Assembly: GCF_050596425.1 (NCBI RefSeq)
Contig: NZ_CP192292.1
Coordinates: 1,612,001-1,676,000 of the forward strand
DNA length: 64,000 nt
Direction: 5' to 3'
Source: G963665925 sp050596425
GTDB taxonomy: Bacteria > Bacillota > Clostridia > Peptostreptococcales > Acidaminobacteraceae
Part shown: piece by piece, positions 32,668 to 40,714 of the stretch
Numbering within the stretch: the first letter of the stretch is position 1
How the letters are laid out: each line of letters begins with the position of its first letter
Notes under the pieces: model-generated
Told to the model about the DNA's origin: nothing
What the model saw: only the letters and a program-made list of their open reading frames with translations
Database searches by the model: none
Translations under genes and position numbers: made by a program

Positions 32668-35508
32668 ATGGACAATGCAAAAGTTAATAAAAGAACAATT
32701 GTAATGGTTTTATTATTTTTCGGTCTGATGGTTATACTAGGAGGACTGCGAACGACAGTTACTTTCATAACAGACTACCAGTGGTTTAGTAAGAATGGTT
32801 ATATTCAAACTTTCTTGGTCGAGATCCTAACCAAGTTAAAAATTGTGATCCCACTTTGGATTATAGGCTTCATAGGCCTACAGATTTACCTGACAAGACT
32901 CAAAAAGAAATACTGTAAACATGGTCACATCACCTTATCTTCCCTTGAAGATAAGTTTGTAAAAAGGGTGACCTTTGCAGTTTCACTTGCACTGGGTCTC
33001 TATTTTGCAGGTATTGTGACATCATCCGTATGGTTAAAGGGACTGATGTTCTTAAATGGGCACACCTTCAACCTAACAGATCCAATATTTAACCAAGACT
33101 TAGCCTTTTATTTTTTCCAACTGCCATTTTATAAAGAAATCTTGTCGCTTGCGATTATGATTACTGTATGGATTGTGCTCTTAACCCTTGGTTTTTACTT
33201 CCTGGCTTTCAATTTGAAAAAGCCAGAAGATGGTAGTTTGTTTGACATGAACGAAATAGCCGGCAGGCCAAATTTTTCATCAATATTTAGAAAAGAGCTG
33301 GTGGTCACAGCTATAAGAAAGCTAGCGGTTCTAGGAGCCATGATTCTACTATTAATTAGTGCTACATATTTAATTAGTGGATTCAACCTGCTCTACTCGT
33401 CAAGAGGGGTTGCATATGGAGCCAGCTACACAGATATTAATGTAACCTTGATTGGTTATAGAATTAGCGCTGCAGTGGCCTTTATATCAGCCATTACATT
33501 TGTTGTTGGCCTCTTGTCGGGTCGCAAAAGAATCACAGTGCTTGGGCCGATCGTCCTTGTCCTTGTGGCTGTTGTTGCAGGCATATTTGCAGGTGTGGTT
33601 CAGCAGCTTGTGGTTGAACCCGATGAGATATCTAAAGAGCGAGAGTATTTGGAGTATAACATCAAATACACCCAGCAAGCCTTTGGGTTAGACGATGTGG
33701 AAATTCGGGATTTTCCTCTTGAGCAGAATTTAACGCGTGAAGACATTGTTAACAACGATGAAACCATTTCAAACATTCGCGTGAATGACGCTAGACCGCT
33801 TAAGCAGACATTTAATCAAATACAGGGTATTCGTTTGTACTATCAATTCAACGATATTGATGTGGACAGATACACTGTCGATGGAGAATATCGTCAGGTC
33901 TTTATTGCGCCACGTGAACTCAACTTTGAAAAGTTGGATGATGATGCCAAAACTTGGTTGAATCGTCACCTAAGATTTACACATGGATACGGGGTCGTTA
34001 TGTCTCCAGTAAACGCAGTTACACCAGAGGGACAACCAAAACTCATGTTCAGGAACATCCCGCCGGTAACAGATACGGACCTTGTCATAAACAGACCTGA
34101 AATTTATTTTGGCGAGTTAACCAACGATTACATCATTGTTCGGACCAATGAAGAAGAGTTTGATTACCCTTCTGGTTCTGACAATGTGAATACCAAGTAT
34201 AAGGGCGAGGCAGGTGTCGATTTAAGCGGCATGAACAAACTTCTTTATGCTTATAGGATGAGAAGTATGAAAATGCTATTCTCTTCCGCCCTCAATGACG
34301 AAAGTCGGATTGTATTCTATAGAAACATTCATGAGCGTATTCGTCGTATTGCACCATTTTTAACATATGACCAAAATCCATATTTGGTTCTAAACCAGGA
34401 TGATGGAAAACTATACTGGATTATAGATGCCTACACGTCAAGTGAACATTATCCATATTCACAGCCATTTCTTTTCAATGATAAGCCTGTGAACTACCTA
34501 AGAAATTCAGTGAAAGTGGTTGTGGATGCCTATGAAGGCACAACGACGTTTTATGCATTTGATGACACAGATCCAGTTTTAAAGACGTACAATGGGATTT
34601 TTAAGGACTTGTTCACACCAGGCAGTGAAATGCCAGAAACCTTGCGTGGCCATGTTAGATACCCTCAAGACTATTTCAACCTTCAGTCTGAAGTTTACAG
34701 GTCATACCATGTTGAGAATCCAGTGGTATTCTATAATGGTGAGGATATTTGGGACATTGCCAACGAAAAATATATGGGTGCGCAACAACAAATTGAATCC
34801 AATTATGTGATGTTTGAACTCCCAGAGGGAGAAAAGGCTGAGTTTGCACTCATTTTGCCTTACACGCCAAAAGAAAAACCGAATATGACATCTCTCTTTG
34901 TGGCAAGAAATGATGGGGATGAATACGGCAAGCTCTTCCTCTATAAGTTCTCAAAGAATAAAACAGTACAAGGGCCAATGATGATAGAGTCGAGGATAGA
35001 CCAGAATTCAGAAATTTCACCTCAGTTCACATTGTGGGGGCAAGAAGGCTCCCAAGTGTTACGAGGAAATGTTATTGTTGTTCCTGTGGAAGATGCTCTA
35101 CTATACGTTGAACCTATTTATATTCAAGCGGACAATCCGAATAGTCTCCCTGAAATGAAACGGGTTATTGTATCCTATCAGGACAAGGTTGTCATGGAAG
35201 AAAACCTGGACTTGGCTTTGACCAAGATATTTGGTATTGAAAGACCACAAACAGGAGAGGGGGACTCTGGAGAAGGTGGGTTGTCTTCAGGTGATAACAG
35301 CAGTGAGGAAGTTCAAGAACTTCTAAATCAAATCAACACACTCTTTAACGAATCAGAAGACAATATGGATGAACTGAGGAATTTGATTCAAGATTTGAAT
35401 GATTCTCTTCAACTACAAAATGATTCGCTCCAGAAGGAAAATGATTCTCTACAGGAAGATATTGATGAAGAACAAGAGAATGAGCCAAGCGGTGATTCTG
35501 GGGAGTAA
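32668..35508 (+). CDS. UPF0182 family membrane protein
   Basis: This 946-residue protein has about seven membrane segments in the first ~310 residues and a large extracytoplasmic domain (about 320-860). Blocks such as DYQWFSKNGYIQTF, REYLEYNIKYTQQAFGL and YFGELTNDYIIV are typical of UPF0182 (COG1615), a conserved family of unknown function. The C-terminus is an acidic coiled coil with a repeated NDSLQ motif (NDSLQLQNDSLQKENDSLQE) ending in Gly/Ser. GGAAGGGGTG precedes the ATG. No role can be assigned from neighbours. Confidence 0.9.
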   Translation: MDNAKVNKRTIVMVLLFFGLMVILGGLRTTVTFITDYQWFSKNGYIQTFLVEILTKLKIVIPLWIIGFIGLQIYLTRLKKKYCKHGHITLSSLEDKFVKRVTFAVSLALGLYFAGIVTSSVWLKGLMFLNGHTFNLTDPIFNQDLAFYFFQLPFYKEILSLAIMITVWIVLLTLGFYFLAFNLKKPEDGSLFDMNEIAGRPNFSSIFRKELVVTAIRKLAVLGAMILLLISATYLISGFNLLYSSRGVAYGASYTDINVTLIGYRISAAVAFISAITFVVGLLSGRKRITVLGPIVLVLVAVVAGIFAGVVQQLVVEPDEISKEREYLEYNIKYTQQAFGLDDVEIRDFPLEQNLTREDIVNNDETISNIRVNDARPLKQTFNQIQGIRLYYQFNDIDVDRYTVDGEYRQVFIAPRELNFEKLDDDAKTWLNRHLRFTHGYGVVMSPVNAVTPEGQPKLMFRNIPPVTDTDLVINRPEIYFGELTNDYIIVRTNEEEFDYPSGSDNVNTKYKGEAGVDLSGMNKLLYAYRMRSMKMLFSSALNDESRIVFYRNIHERIRRIAPFLTYDQNPYLVLNQDDGKLYWIIDAYTSSEHYPYSQPFLFNDKPVNYLRNSVKVVVDAYEGTTTFYAFDDTDPVLKTYNGIFKDLFTPGSEMPETLRGHVRYPQDYFNLQSEVYRSYHVENPVVFYNGEDIWDIANEKYMGAQQQIESNYVMFELPEGEKAEFALILPYTPKEKPNMTSLFVARNDGDEYGKLFLYKFSKNKTVQGPMMIESRIDQNSEISPQFTLWGQEGSQVLRGNVIVVPVEDALLYVEPIYIQADNPNSLPEMKRVIVSYQDKVVMEENLDLALTKIFGIERPQTGEGDSGEGGLSSGDNSSEEVQELLNQINTLFNESEDNMDELRNLIQDLNDSLQLQNDSLQKENDSLQEDIDEEQENEPSGDSGE

Positions 35509-35544
35509 GACCTGTTTGATGAATTAATGCCCTAAACAAAGTGT

Positions 35545-35592
35545 AAAAGCGCCTTAGGGGACGATGAATAGTCGTTCCTAAGGCGCTTTTGG
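35545..35592. terminator. Bidirectional terminator between convergent genes
   Basis: AAAAGCGCCTTAGGGGACGA (from 35545) pairs with TCGTTCCTAAGGCGCTTTT (35572-35590). It separates the plus-strand UPF0182 gene and the minus-strand ABC operon and has T tails on both strands. Confidence 0.88.
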
Positions 35593-35654
35593 TGTTTTAT
35601 TAAGGTCGTTCTAGGTACTGATGAAGATAATTTCTAAATATGATAAATCAAGGA

Positions 35655-36662
35655 TTAAGCTTTCTTGAACGGCACTTGATGTCCTGTGATCAAAAGCAGT
35701 TTTCTTGCTAAGATAAATCCCATTGGAAAACATGCTAGACCCAAGACGACAACGATGGGATAAAGCCATCCCCCTTCGAAAATTTGAGAGAAGTCAAGGG
35801 CAAGAAATCCAAAGCAAAGTGTGAAACCCACTAGGAAGAGTTTTTCTGCCCAGATGAACATACACATGTTACCGTTATGCTCAAAGTCGTTCTTTTCAAA
35901 TAAACCTTGTGCCCCTTTGAAAAGGAGGTAGGATACGAGTGTATATCCAATAATCATAGGCAGAATATCCATGAATCCAATAAAGCTCTTGTTATACCAA
36001 TTTGAAGTATAAACAATATATTGAGGCATTAAAACTTGAAAGACTCCATCGCCACTATAAGATATATTAAAGAAAGCGTCGGCGTTAATCATGACGGAGG
36101 CATATAAAAACACAGGTGCATAGAAAATGAGTATACCAGCTATACCTGCAAAAATGCTGTTTCCCATAGTTGTGGCCACTAAAAAGTAAAATGAGTACTG
36201 AAAAAGACTGCTCAAATAAGCAATGATAAACCAGTAAAGTATTGGACTATAAGGTCCTATAATGGGTTGGCCTGCTGAAAAATAAGTGGCTGTCAGAATA
36301 ATGAATGACATTGTATAGGCAAATAGGATTCCACATGCTCCTGCCAAATATTTGTGCTTCATAGTGTCCTTGCGTGAAAATGGAAGGGCAGCCATTACGC
36401 CTGAAACACTATCTTTTCTTGTATAGTAAAACTGAGAAATGATAATAATAGGAACTATAAGCCAACCGAGGAAATCGTAAGGCGAATTCGCTAGAATATC
36501 CATTGATTCGAGTCTCCATCCGTAAGCATGTTCGTGGGCGTGATTTATGGTAATAAGTATAGGCAACATAACTGCCAGGGTCATTAGAAGTGATGACCAT
36601 CTTACTTGCAAAATTTCTCTTTTAAACAGCGGATGCTTTAAAGTTTTCAACATCGGTTTCAC
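35655..36662 (-). CDS. ABC transporter permease of a YtrABC-type cassette
   Basis: This 335-residue protein has about eight membrane segments (for example LSSLFQYSFYFLVATTMG and GIAGILIFYAPVFLYASVM). It begins with a cytoplasmic HPLFKREILQVRWSSL segment usual for ABC-2 permeases of the YtrC/YtrD group. Its start overlaps the ATPase gene end by 41 bases, so the two are co-translated. It probably works with that ATPase in envelope stress or antibiotic response. The substrate is unknown. Confidence 0.82.
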   Translation of the reverse strand: MKPMLKTLKHPLFKREILQVRWSSLLMTLAVMLPILITINHAHEHAYGWRLESMDILANSPYDFLGWLIVPIIIISQFYYTRKDSVSGVMAALPFSRKDTMKHKYLAGACGILFAYTMSFIILTATYFSAGQPIIGPYSPILYWFIIAYLSSLFQYSFYFLVATTMGNSIFAGIAGILIFYAPVFLYASVMINADAFFNISYSGDGVFQVLMPQYIVYTSNWYNKSFIGFMDILPMIIGYTLVSYLLFKGAQGLFEKNDFEHNGNMCMFIWAEKLFLVGFTLCFGFLALDFSQIFEGGWLYPIVVVLGLACFPMGFILARKLLLITGHQVPFKKA

Positions 36663-37530
36663 CTACCTTATTCGTTGTAATAAATATGTCTTCCAGTTTT
36701 AAGTCAATAGGTTCCCAAAATAGAATATCCATAGTTTCGAGAATTTTGGTCACGTCTTCCATGTCTCCATTAATGGTCAAATAAGCCACACGGCCGATCG
36801 TCTTGATATTCATAATGCCGGGAATTTCACTTAGCCCAGCAGGGATATGGTTGTTAAAGCATACCTGTATCTGACGAATGGATGATTTTAGGGATTCAAG
36901 GCTGGAGTTGCTTATAATCTTTCCATCTCGGATCATGATAATATGATCGCATATTTGCTCAAGATCATTTAAGAGATGGGAAGAAATGATTATGCTCGTC
37001 TGGTTCTGGGCCACTTCGTCCATGAGTATTCTAAAGAGGTTCTTTCTGCTCATGGGATCAAGACCGGTTGTTGGTTCATCAAGAAGAAGAAGTTTTGGTC
37101 TTATACCAAGCCCCACCATTAGAGAAACCTTCATTCGCATTCCTTTGGAAAGCTTTTGTATTTTTGTGTCTAGTGGAATTTGGAAGATCTGATTCAGGGC
37201 ATGAAAATGTTGTTCATCAAAATGGTTATAAACGTCATTCATGAAATTGACAATGTCTTTGACCCGGGCATATTTAAAAAAATCTGCCTCTTCAGTGACA
37301 AAGGCGATATCGTGTCTTACATCATGGTTGTTAAAGACATCCATGTCTTTATACAGTACGCCACCGCTTGATGGACGGAGTATACCGCTAATCAGTTTGA
37401 GCAAAGTGGTTTTACCAGCACCGTTTTCGCCTATAATACCTGTTATAGATCCGGGTGTCGTCTGGAAATTAATATCTGTGAGGATGGGTCTGCCAACAAT
37501 GTTTTTATGTAATTGGTTAACTGTTAACAT
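36622..37530 (-). CDS. ABC transporter ATPase of a YtrABC-type cassette
   Basis: This 302-residue ATPase carries Walker A GENGAGKTT (about 36), signature LSKGMRMK (about 127, with Lys in place of the second Gly) and Walker B LLLLDEPT (about 148). The family profile matches YtrB/BcrA-type exporters. It lies between the GntR regulator, which it overlaps by 14 bases, and the permease, all on the minus strand. Confidence 0.9.
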   Translation of the reverse strand: MLTVNQLHKNIVGRPILTDINFQTTPGSITGIIGENGAGKTTLLKLISGILRPSSGGVLYKDMDVFNNHDVRHDIAFVTEEADFFKYARVKDIVNFMNDVYNHFDEQHFHALNQIFQIPLDTKIQKLSKGMRMKVSLMVGLGIRPKLLLLDEPTTGLDPMSRKNLFRILMDEVAQNQTSIIISSHLLNDLEQICDHIIMIRDGKIISNSSLESLKSSIRQIQVCFNNHIPAGLSEIPGIMNIKTIGRVAYLTINGDMEDVTKILETMDILFWEPIDLKLEDIFITTNKVGETDVENFKASAV

Positions 37531-37915
37531 GGTCAGCCTCCTTTCTTAGGTCATCAAAAATTTCATCAACAAGTGTATGAAGTTCACTCTCGTGTACGCC
37601 AAAATAGTGAAATTCAACAAGTAAGGTTTTAAGCTTTCTCTTAAGTTGGGCTAGGGCAGCTGTGTCCGTTTTTATATGCAAATCTTCCTTAACGAACGTT
37701 CCGCGACCGCGCAAGGTCACGATGATTTGATCCTGTTCCAGGGCCTTGTAAGCCTTGCTGATGGTGTTGGGGTTAACTCTTGTCATTTCGGCCAATTCCC
37801 TGACTGATGGAAGTTTTTCACCTTCTCGAAGAGCGCCTTTTAAAATGCTCTCCTTGACCTGTGATATAACTTGTTCATAGATAGGTTGGCTGGATGACGG
37901 GTTAATTTTAAACAT
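37517..37915 (-). CDS. GntR-family repressor, YtrA subfamily
   Basis: This 132-residue protein has an N-terminal winged helix typical of GntR (PIYEQVISQVKESILKGAL; LPSVRELAEMTRVNPNTISK; TLRGRGTFVKE) and only a short helical tail, as in the YtrA subfamily. YtrA-type regulators repress their own ABC operon and respond to cell-envelope antibiotics in Bacillus. It is first in the operon, just downstream of a perfect 11-bp inverted repeat likely to be its operator. Confidence 0.9.
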   Translation of the reverse strand: MFKINPSSSQPIYEQVISQVKESILKGALREGEKLPSVRELAEMTRVNPNTISKAYKALEQDQIIVTLRGRGTFVKEDLHIKTDTAALAQLKRKLKTLLVEFHYFGVHESELHTLVDEIFDDLRKEADHVNS

Positions 37916-37995
37916 ATGGTCACCTCAGTAACTTAGTGTACTTTGTGTATTGAATTGATCATGCAAATTGCATGTATTAAGTGTGCTATGTGTAT

Positions 37996-38024
37996 TAAGT
38001 GTACTATATGTATTAGTACACTTA
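37996..38024. promoter_or_regulatory. Palindromic operator candidate for the GntR repressor
   Basis: TAAGTGTACTA (37996-38006) and TAGTACACTTA (38014-38024) are a perfect 11-bp inverted repeat with a 7-base spacer, about 80 bases upstream of the gntR start. Further half-sites (TTAGTGTACT near 37933; TTAAGTGTGC near 37978) repeat the same core. A separate inverted repeat (TATATCAAG/CTTGATATA) lies at 38047-38078. Confidence 0.65.
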
Positions 38025-38088
38025 GAGTTTAACGGATGGATTACTATATATCAAGTTACAAATATGTTACTTGATATAAATTTAAGAC

Positions 38089-38117
38089 AAAAAAAGCAAC
38101 TGACAGTGTCAGTTGCT
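38089..38117 (-). terminator. Terminator of the Nudix gene
   Basis: On the minus strand a near-perfect palindrome (GCAACTGACA with TGTCAGTTGC, 38116-38096) is followed by a T7 run. It ends the transcript of the gene at 38159-38671. Confidence 0.85.
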
Positions 38118-38158
38118 CGAGGTAATGTGTATAGGAGGTTTGTCAAAATGACAAAATT

Positions 38159-38671
38159 CTAAATGCCAATTAAATGTGTCAACCTAGTGAAGCAAGTGAT
38201 TAGATGGGCATCAATGCTTTTGAGCACATCATCATCTTTTCCCCAAAAGGAATGTTCACCATTTTCAATGTGATAAGGTAGTTCTTCACTGCCTCGATCG
38301 GATAGATTTACAGTGTAAAGTTCATAGACTGTGTCCGTTGTTTTAGACCCCATACAAAGGCCAAGGTGAATAAGCTCTTTTGCTTTAATATCATAACCGG
38401 TGAGCTCTTCGAGTTCATCGATGATCGTCTGTTCAACATCATTGTTTTTTACACGTGTGGATACAGCGCAAGTGTCTGCGGCTTCATCCCAGCAAGGAAT
38501 AATTTCGCGTCTTAATAAGAACTCATGACCGCCAATGTGCTTGCGGTATGGCAGAATCAGAACGCGCCTCCCATTAGAATACGTGTCGTGGGAGTAAATA
38601 TATGCTTTCCCGTGTTTGTCTGCTTCCATGATGCTGATAGCTGGATTCTCGTAAATTGTTTTGCGACCCAT
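38159..38671 (-). CDS. Nudix-like hydrolase, degenerate Nudix box
   Basis: This 170-residue protein resembles Nudix hydrolases in its opening strands (AYIYSHDTYSNGRRVLILPY, FLLRREIIPCWD) and in a helix-like segment TIIDELEELTGYDI at about 92-105, which corresponds to the second half of the Nudix box. The glycine and REUXEE core are not fully kept, so catalytic activity is uncertain. It is preceded by GGAGG and is a single gene with its own terminator. Confidence 0.6.
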   Translation of the reverse strand: MGRKTIYENPAISIMEADKHGKAYIYSHDTYSNGRRVLILPYRKHIGGHEFLLRREIIPCWDEAADTCAVSTRVKNNDVEQTIIDELEELTGYDIKAKELIHLGLCMGSKTTDTVYELYTVNLSDRGSEELPYHIENGEHSFWGKDDDVLKSIDAHLITCFTRLTHLIGI

Positions 38672-38786
38672 AATTCCGCCTCCTTTTTATGTATTGAGCC
38701 AAAAGGAAATGTTTATTTGGCTTATTCTATTTATTCCCCAATAATAGGCTGACAAACGGCATTCGCAATATTCCTCTATATGCAAA

Positions 38787-38821
38787 ATCCTGTGTCAGTT
38801 GGTTGCCCAAAGTCACAGGAT
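38787..38821 (-). terminator. Terminator-like hairpin of the XRE gene
   Basis: ATCCTGTG and CACAGGAT form the stem about an 19-base loop, just after the stop of the minus-strand XRE gene, followed by a short TTTTGC tail on that strand. Confidence 0.5.
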
Positions 38822-38826
38822 GCGTT

Positions 38827-39147
38827 TTAACCTTTGCCTTTTTTCTTGAGAACTTCAATCATATTTTGAATAGCTAATATTTCATCTGCCGACAACCCTT
38901 CACAGTCAAGTGGATAGGGTGGAGGTTCATAAGTCCCAACTTGTCTCTGGGGTGTTCGCCCCAGAAGATAATCGACTGAAACGTTAAAATTATCCGCAAT
39001 AATCATGAGTGTTTCACGATCTGGAAATCTCGAATCAGTTTCATACTTCGACAAAGTTTGGTATGCTATACCAAGTTTTTCACTTAATTCTCTTCTTGAC
39101 ATTTTCTGCTCATCCCTGAGCTTGATTATTTTTGACCCAAACGACAT
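38827..39147 (-). CDS. XRE-family transcriptional regulator
   Basis: This 106-residue protein has an N-terminal Cro/CI helix-turn-helix (KIIKLRDEQKMSRRELSEKL, then YQTLSKYETDSRFPDRETL, about residues 5-60) and a C-terminal acidic helix (EGLSADEILAIQNMIEVL) that may dimerise. The length is typical of small SinR-like regulators. It stands alone between the Nudix gene and a small membrane protein gene; its target is not evident. Confidence 0.88.
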   Translation of the reverse strand: MSFGSKIIKLRDEQKMSRRELSEKLGIAYQTLSKYETDSRFPDRETLMIIADNFNVSVDYLLGRTPQRQVGTYEPPPYPLDCEGLSADEILAIQNMIEVLKKKGKG

Positions 39148-39322
39148 CCGTGCACCTCTTATAAAAATGTCTACGCCCCTATAGACCTAAGTTATAACGT
39201 ATCATATTATCATTATATACAAAATAAGCCTTTAGTTATAACGGTTAGACGAAAAAGATAATTTTATTTTAAAGTTATACACTGTGTATCAAATTATAAT
39301 AACATACATGTGATTTAGTATA

Positions 39323-39841
39323 TTATTTTGGTGGATGAGGGGCTCTTATATGATTTTCGAGTAAATTGATGTCAATATTTTGAACACCTTTAATGAGAGA
39401 CTTGCAAATCTTAAAATGGGAAGGGTAGTAATATTGCATTAGTGTTATGAGTCTATTGTACTGATTGATCTCATTTGTTATATAGACATAGGTTCCATCT
39501 TTAGAGAAGATGTGAAGAACCCTGAAAATTTTAAGCATTTGTCTATGTTTTGCAAAGTAAATGCCCAGTATGTCATCTTCGTCAATGTGAATGCACATAC
39601 CATCTGAGCAAAACTCCATATAGTCCATGTATACATCAACATATTTGGTTTTGTAAAGCATATAGTATTTATAATAAAAGCGTCCCAGTAGAATGCTTAA
39701 GATTCCGTAAAAGGGTACAAATAGGGCTGGTAAATGTCCTTCTTGACCTATATCATATAATACGACAAGACCATAAATGAGAATCAGGATTAAAAGCACA
39801 AGCCCCATGGCATAGAGCCGGTGAGGATAATGAAAACGCAT
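39323..39841 (-). CDS. Small two-helix membrane protein of unknown function
   Basis: This 172-residue protein has two adjacent membrane helices (about 11-31 and 38-57), followed by a soluble domain whose strands (VDVYMDYMEFCSDGMCIHID, then ILGIYFAKHRQ) recall PH-like domains. It has the same layout as the immunity candidate after rhs1 (21997-22431), without clear sequence identity. No neighbour explains its role. Confidence 0.6.
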   Translation of the reverse strand: MRFHYPHRLYAMGLVLLILILIYGLVVLYDIGQEGHLPALFVPFYGILSILLGRFYYKYYMLYKTKYVDVYMDYMEFCSDGMCIHIDEDDILGIYFAKHRQMLKIFRVLHIFSKDGTYVYITNEINQYNRLITLMQYYYPSHFKICKSLIKGVQNIDINLLENHIRAPHPPK

Positions 39842-39933
39842 GGAATCACCTTCTTTGTCAGTTTTTTACCCCTAGGTGGCTATGTGTATTCAATGTGGTT
39901 GTAAAGGATGAGGATTTACCCAAGGAGGACCAT

Positions 39934-40407
39934 ATGGATCAATTATTAAATACCAGTAAATTGGCGCAGACCCTATTTGATGAAACATACAACTGTGCCC
40001 AGTCAGTTCTTAAAGCCTTAAATGATGTGACCGGTCTAGATGACCACTTGACAGAGGCCATTTCAGCAGGTTTCGGAGGTGGGATGGGTAAGCATCAGGA
40101 AATTTGTGGTGCTATAACGGGAGCCAGTATGGCTATTAGTCATTCAGTTTACAAGCTTTATGACGATAAGGCTGAGGGCAAGGAAGCTGCCAGTGAAGCT
40201 GTTAAAGCCTTTATGATAGATTTTAAAAGGGAAATGGATCATCTGAGGTGTATAGACCTCACGCAGACGGATTTCTCAAGGCCTGAGGAAAAAGAAGCTT
40301 TTGTAGAAGCTGGTGGACGGGAAAAGATCTGTATGGAAGCCGTTTGCTATGCAGCACAAACCGCAGCCAAGATTATTTACGATTATAAAGAGGCTGCCAA
40401 GGCTTAA
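39934..40407 (+). CDS. C_GCAxxG_C_C family redox-type protein
   Basis: The ATG at 39934 follows AAGGAGG at good spacing, giving 157 residues. The family pattern is visible: NCAQSVL, the glycine-rich SAGFGGGMGKHQEICGAITG that gives the family its name, and the later cysteines in LRCID and KICMEAVCYA. These proteins of anaerobes are thought to bind a metal or metal cluster, but the function is not settled. A single-gene unit is suggested by a downstream hairpin. Confidence 0.88.
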   Translation: MDQLLNTSKLAQTLFDETYNCAQSVLKALNDVTGLDDHLTEAISAGFGGGMGKHQEICGAITGASMAISHSVYKLYDDKAEGKEAASEAVKAFMIDFKREMDHLRCIDLTQTDFSRPEEKEAFVEAGGREKICMEAVCYAAQTAAKIIYDYKEAAKA

Positions 40408-40444
40408 ATATAGGATTAGGCTTAAGAAACAAAAAGGAAAAAAA

Positions 40445-40468
40445 CCTCTCATGGGGGAGAGGCTTTTC
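40445..40468 (+). terminator. Terminator of the C_GCAxxG_C_C gene
   Basis: CCTCTC (40445-40450) pairs with GAGAGG (40457-40462), preceded by an A run and followed by CTTTTCC. Confidence 0.6.
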
Positions 40469-40638
40469 CGGGTTGAGTTGATATGGGTGGAAGATTGGGG
40501 TCAGATTTTCATCTGACTTGTGGGAGAACTTCCAACTCCATTGTAACGTCAAATCCGCAAGAATACAGGCTTTATTCATATTTGGCACTTTAATTCACAT
40601 AATCGGAATCCGAAAGTATATATGTAGGTTCGTTTACA

Positions 40639-40676
40639 AAAAAGAGCTTGTTCATCGAAGAACAAGCTCTTTTTCT
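40639..40676. terminator. Bidirectional terminator at the end of the efflux operon
   Basis: AAAGAGCTTGTTC (40641-40653) pairs with GAACAAGCTCTTT (40660-40672); A and T runs flank it on both strands. It lies about 40 bases after the RND stop codon. Confidence 0.88.
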
Positions 40677-40714
40677 GTGCTGAGTCTTGCAGGACTTAGC
40701 ACATGGAAATGAGA

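Larger units (their letters stand above)
40408..40714. other. Gene-free convergent intergenic region
   Basis: Two terminators flank ~180 bases in which I find no gene: one for the plus-strand C_GCAxxG_C_C gene and one for the minus-strand efflux operon. Confidence 0.5.

Noticed and set aside
38047..38078. Terminator formed by TATATCAAG and CTTGATATA
   Set aside because: It is AT-rich with no T run at the proper distance; a clear terminator for the Nudix gene already lies beside it at 38089-38117.
37968..38162. Plus-strand frame across the GntR operator region
   Set aside because: Its repetitive Val-Leu-Cys start comes from the GTGTATTAAGTGTACT repeats; no ribosome site is present.
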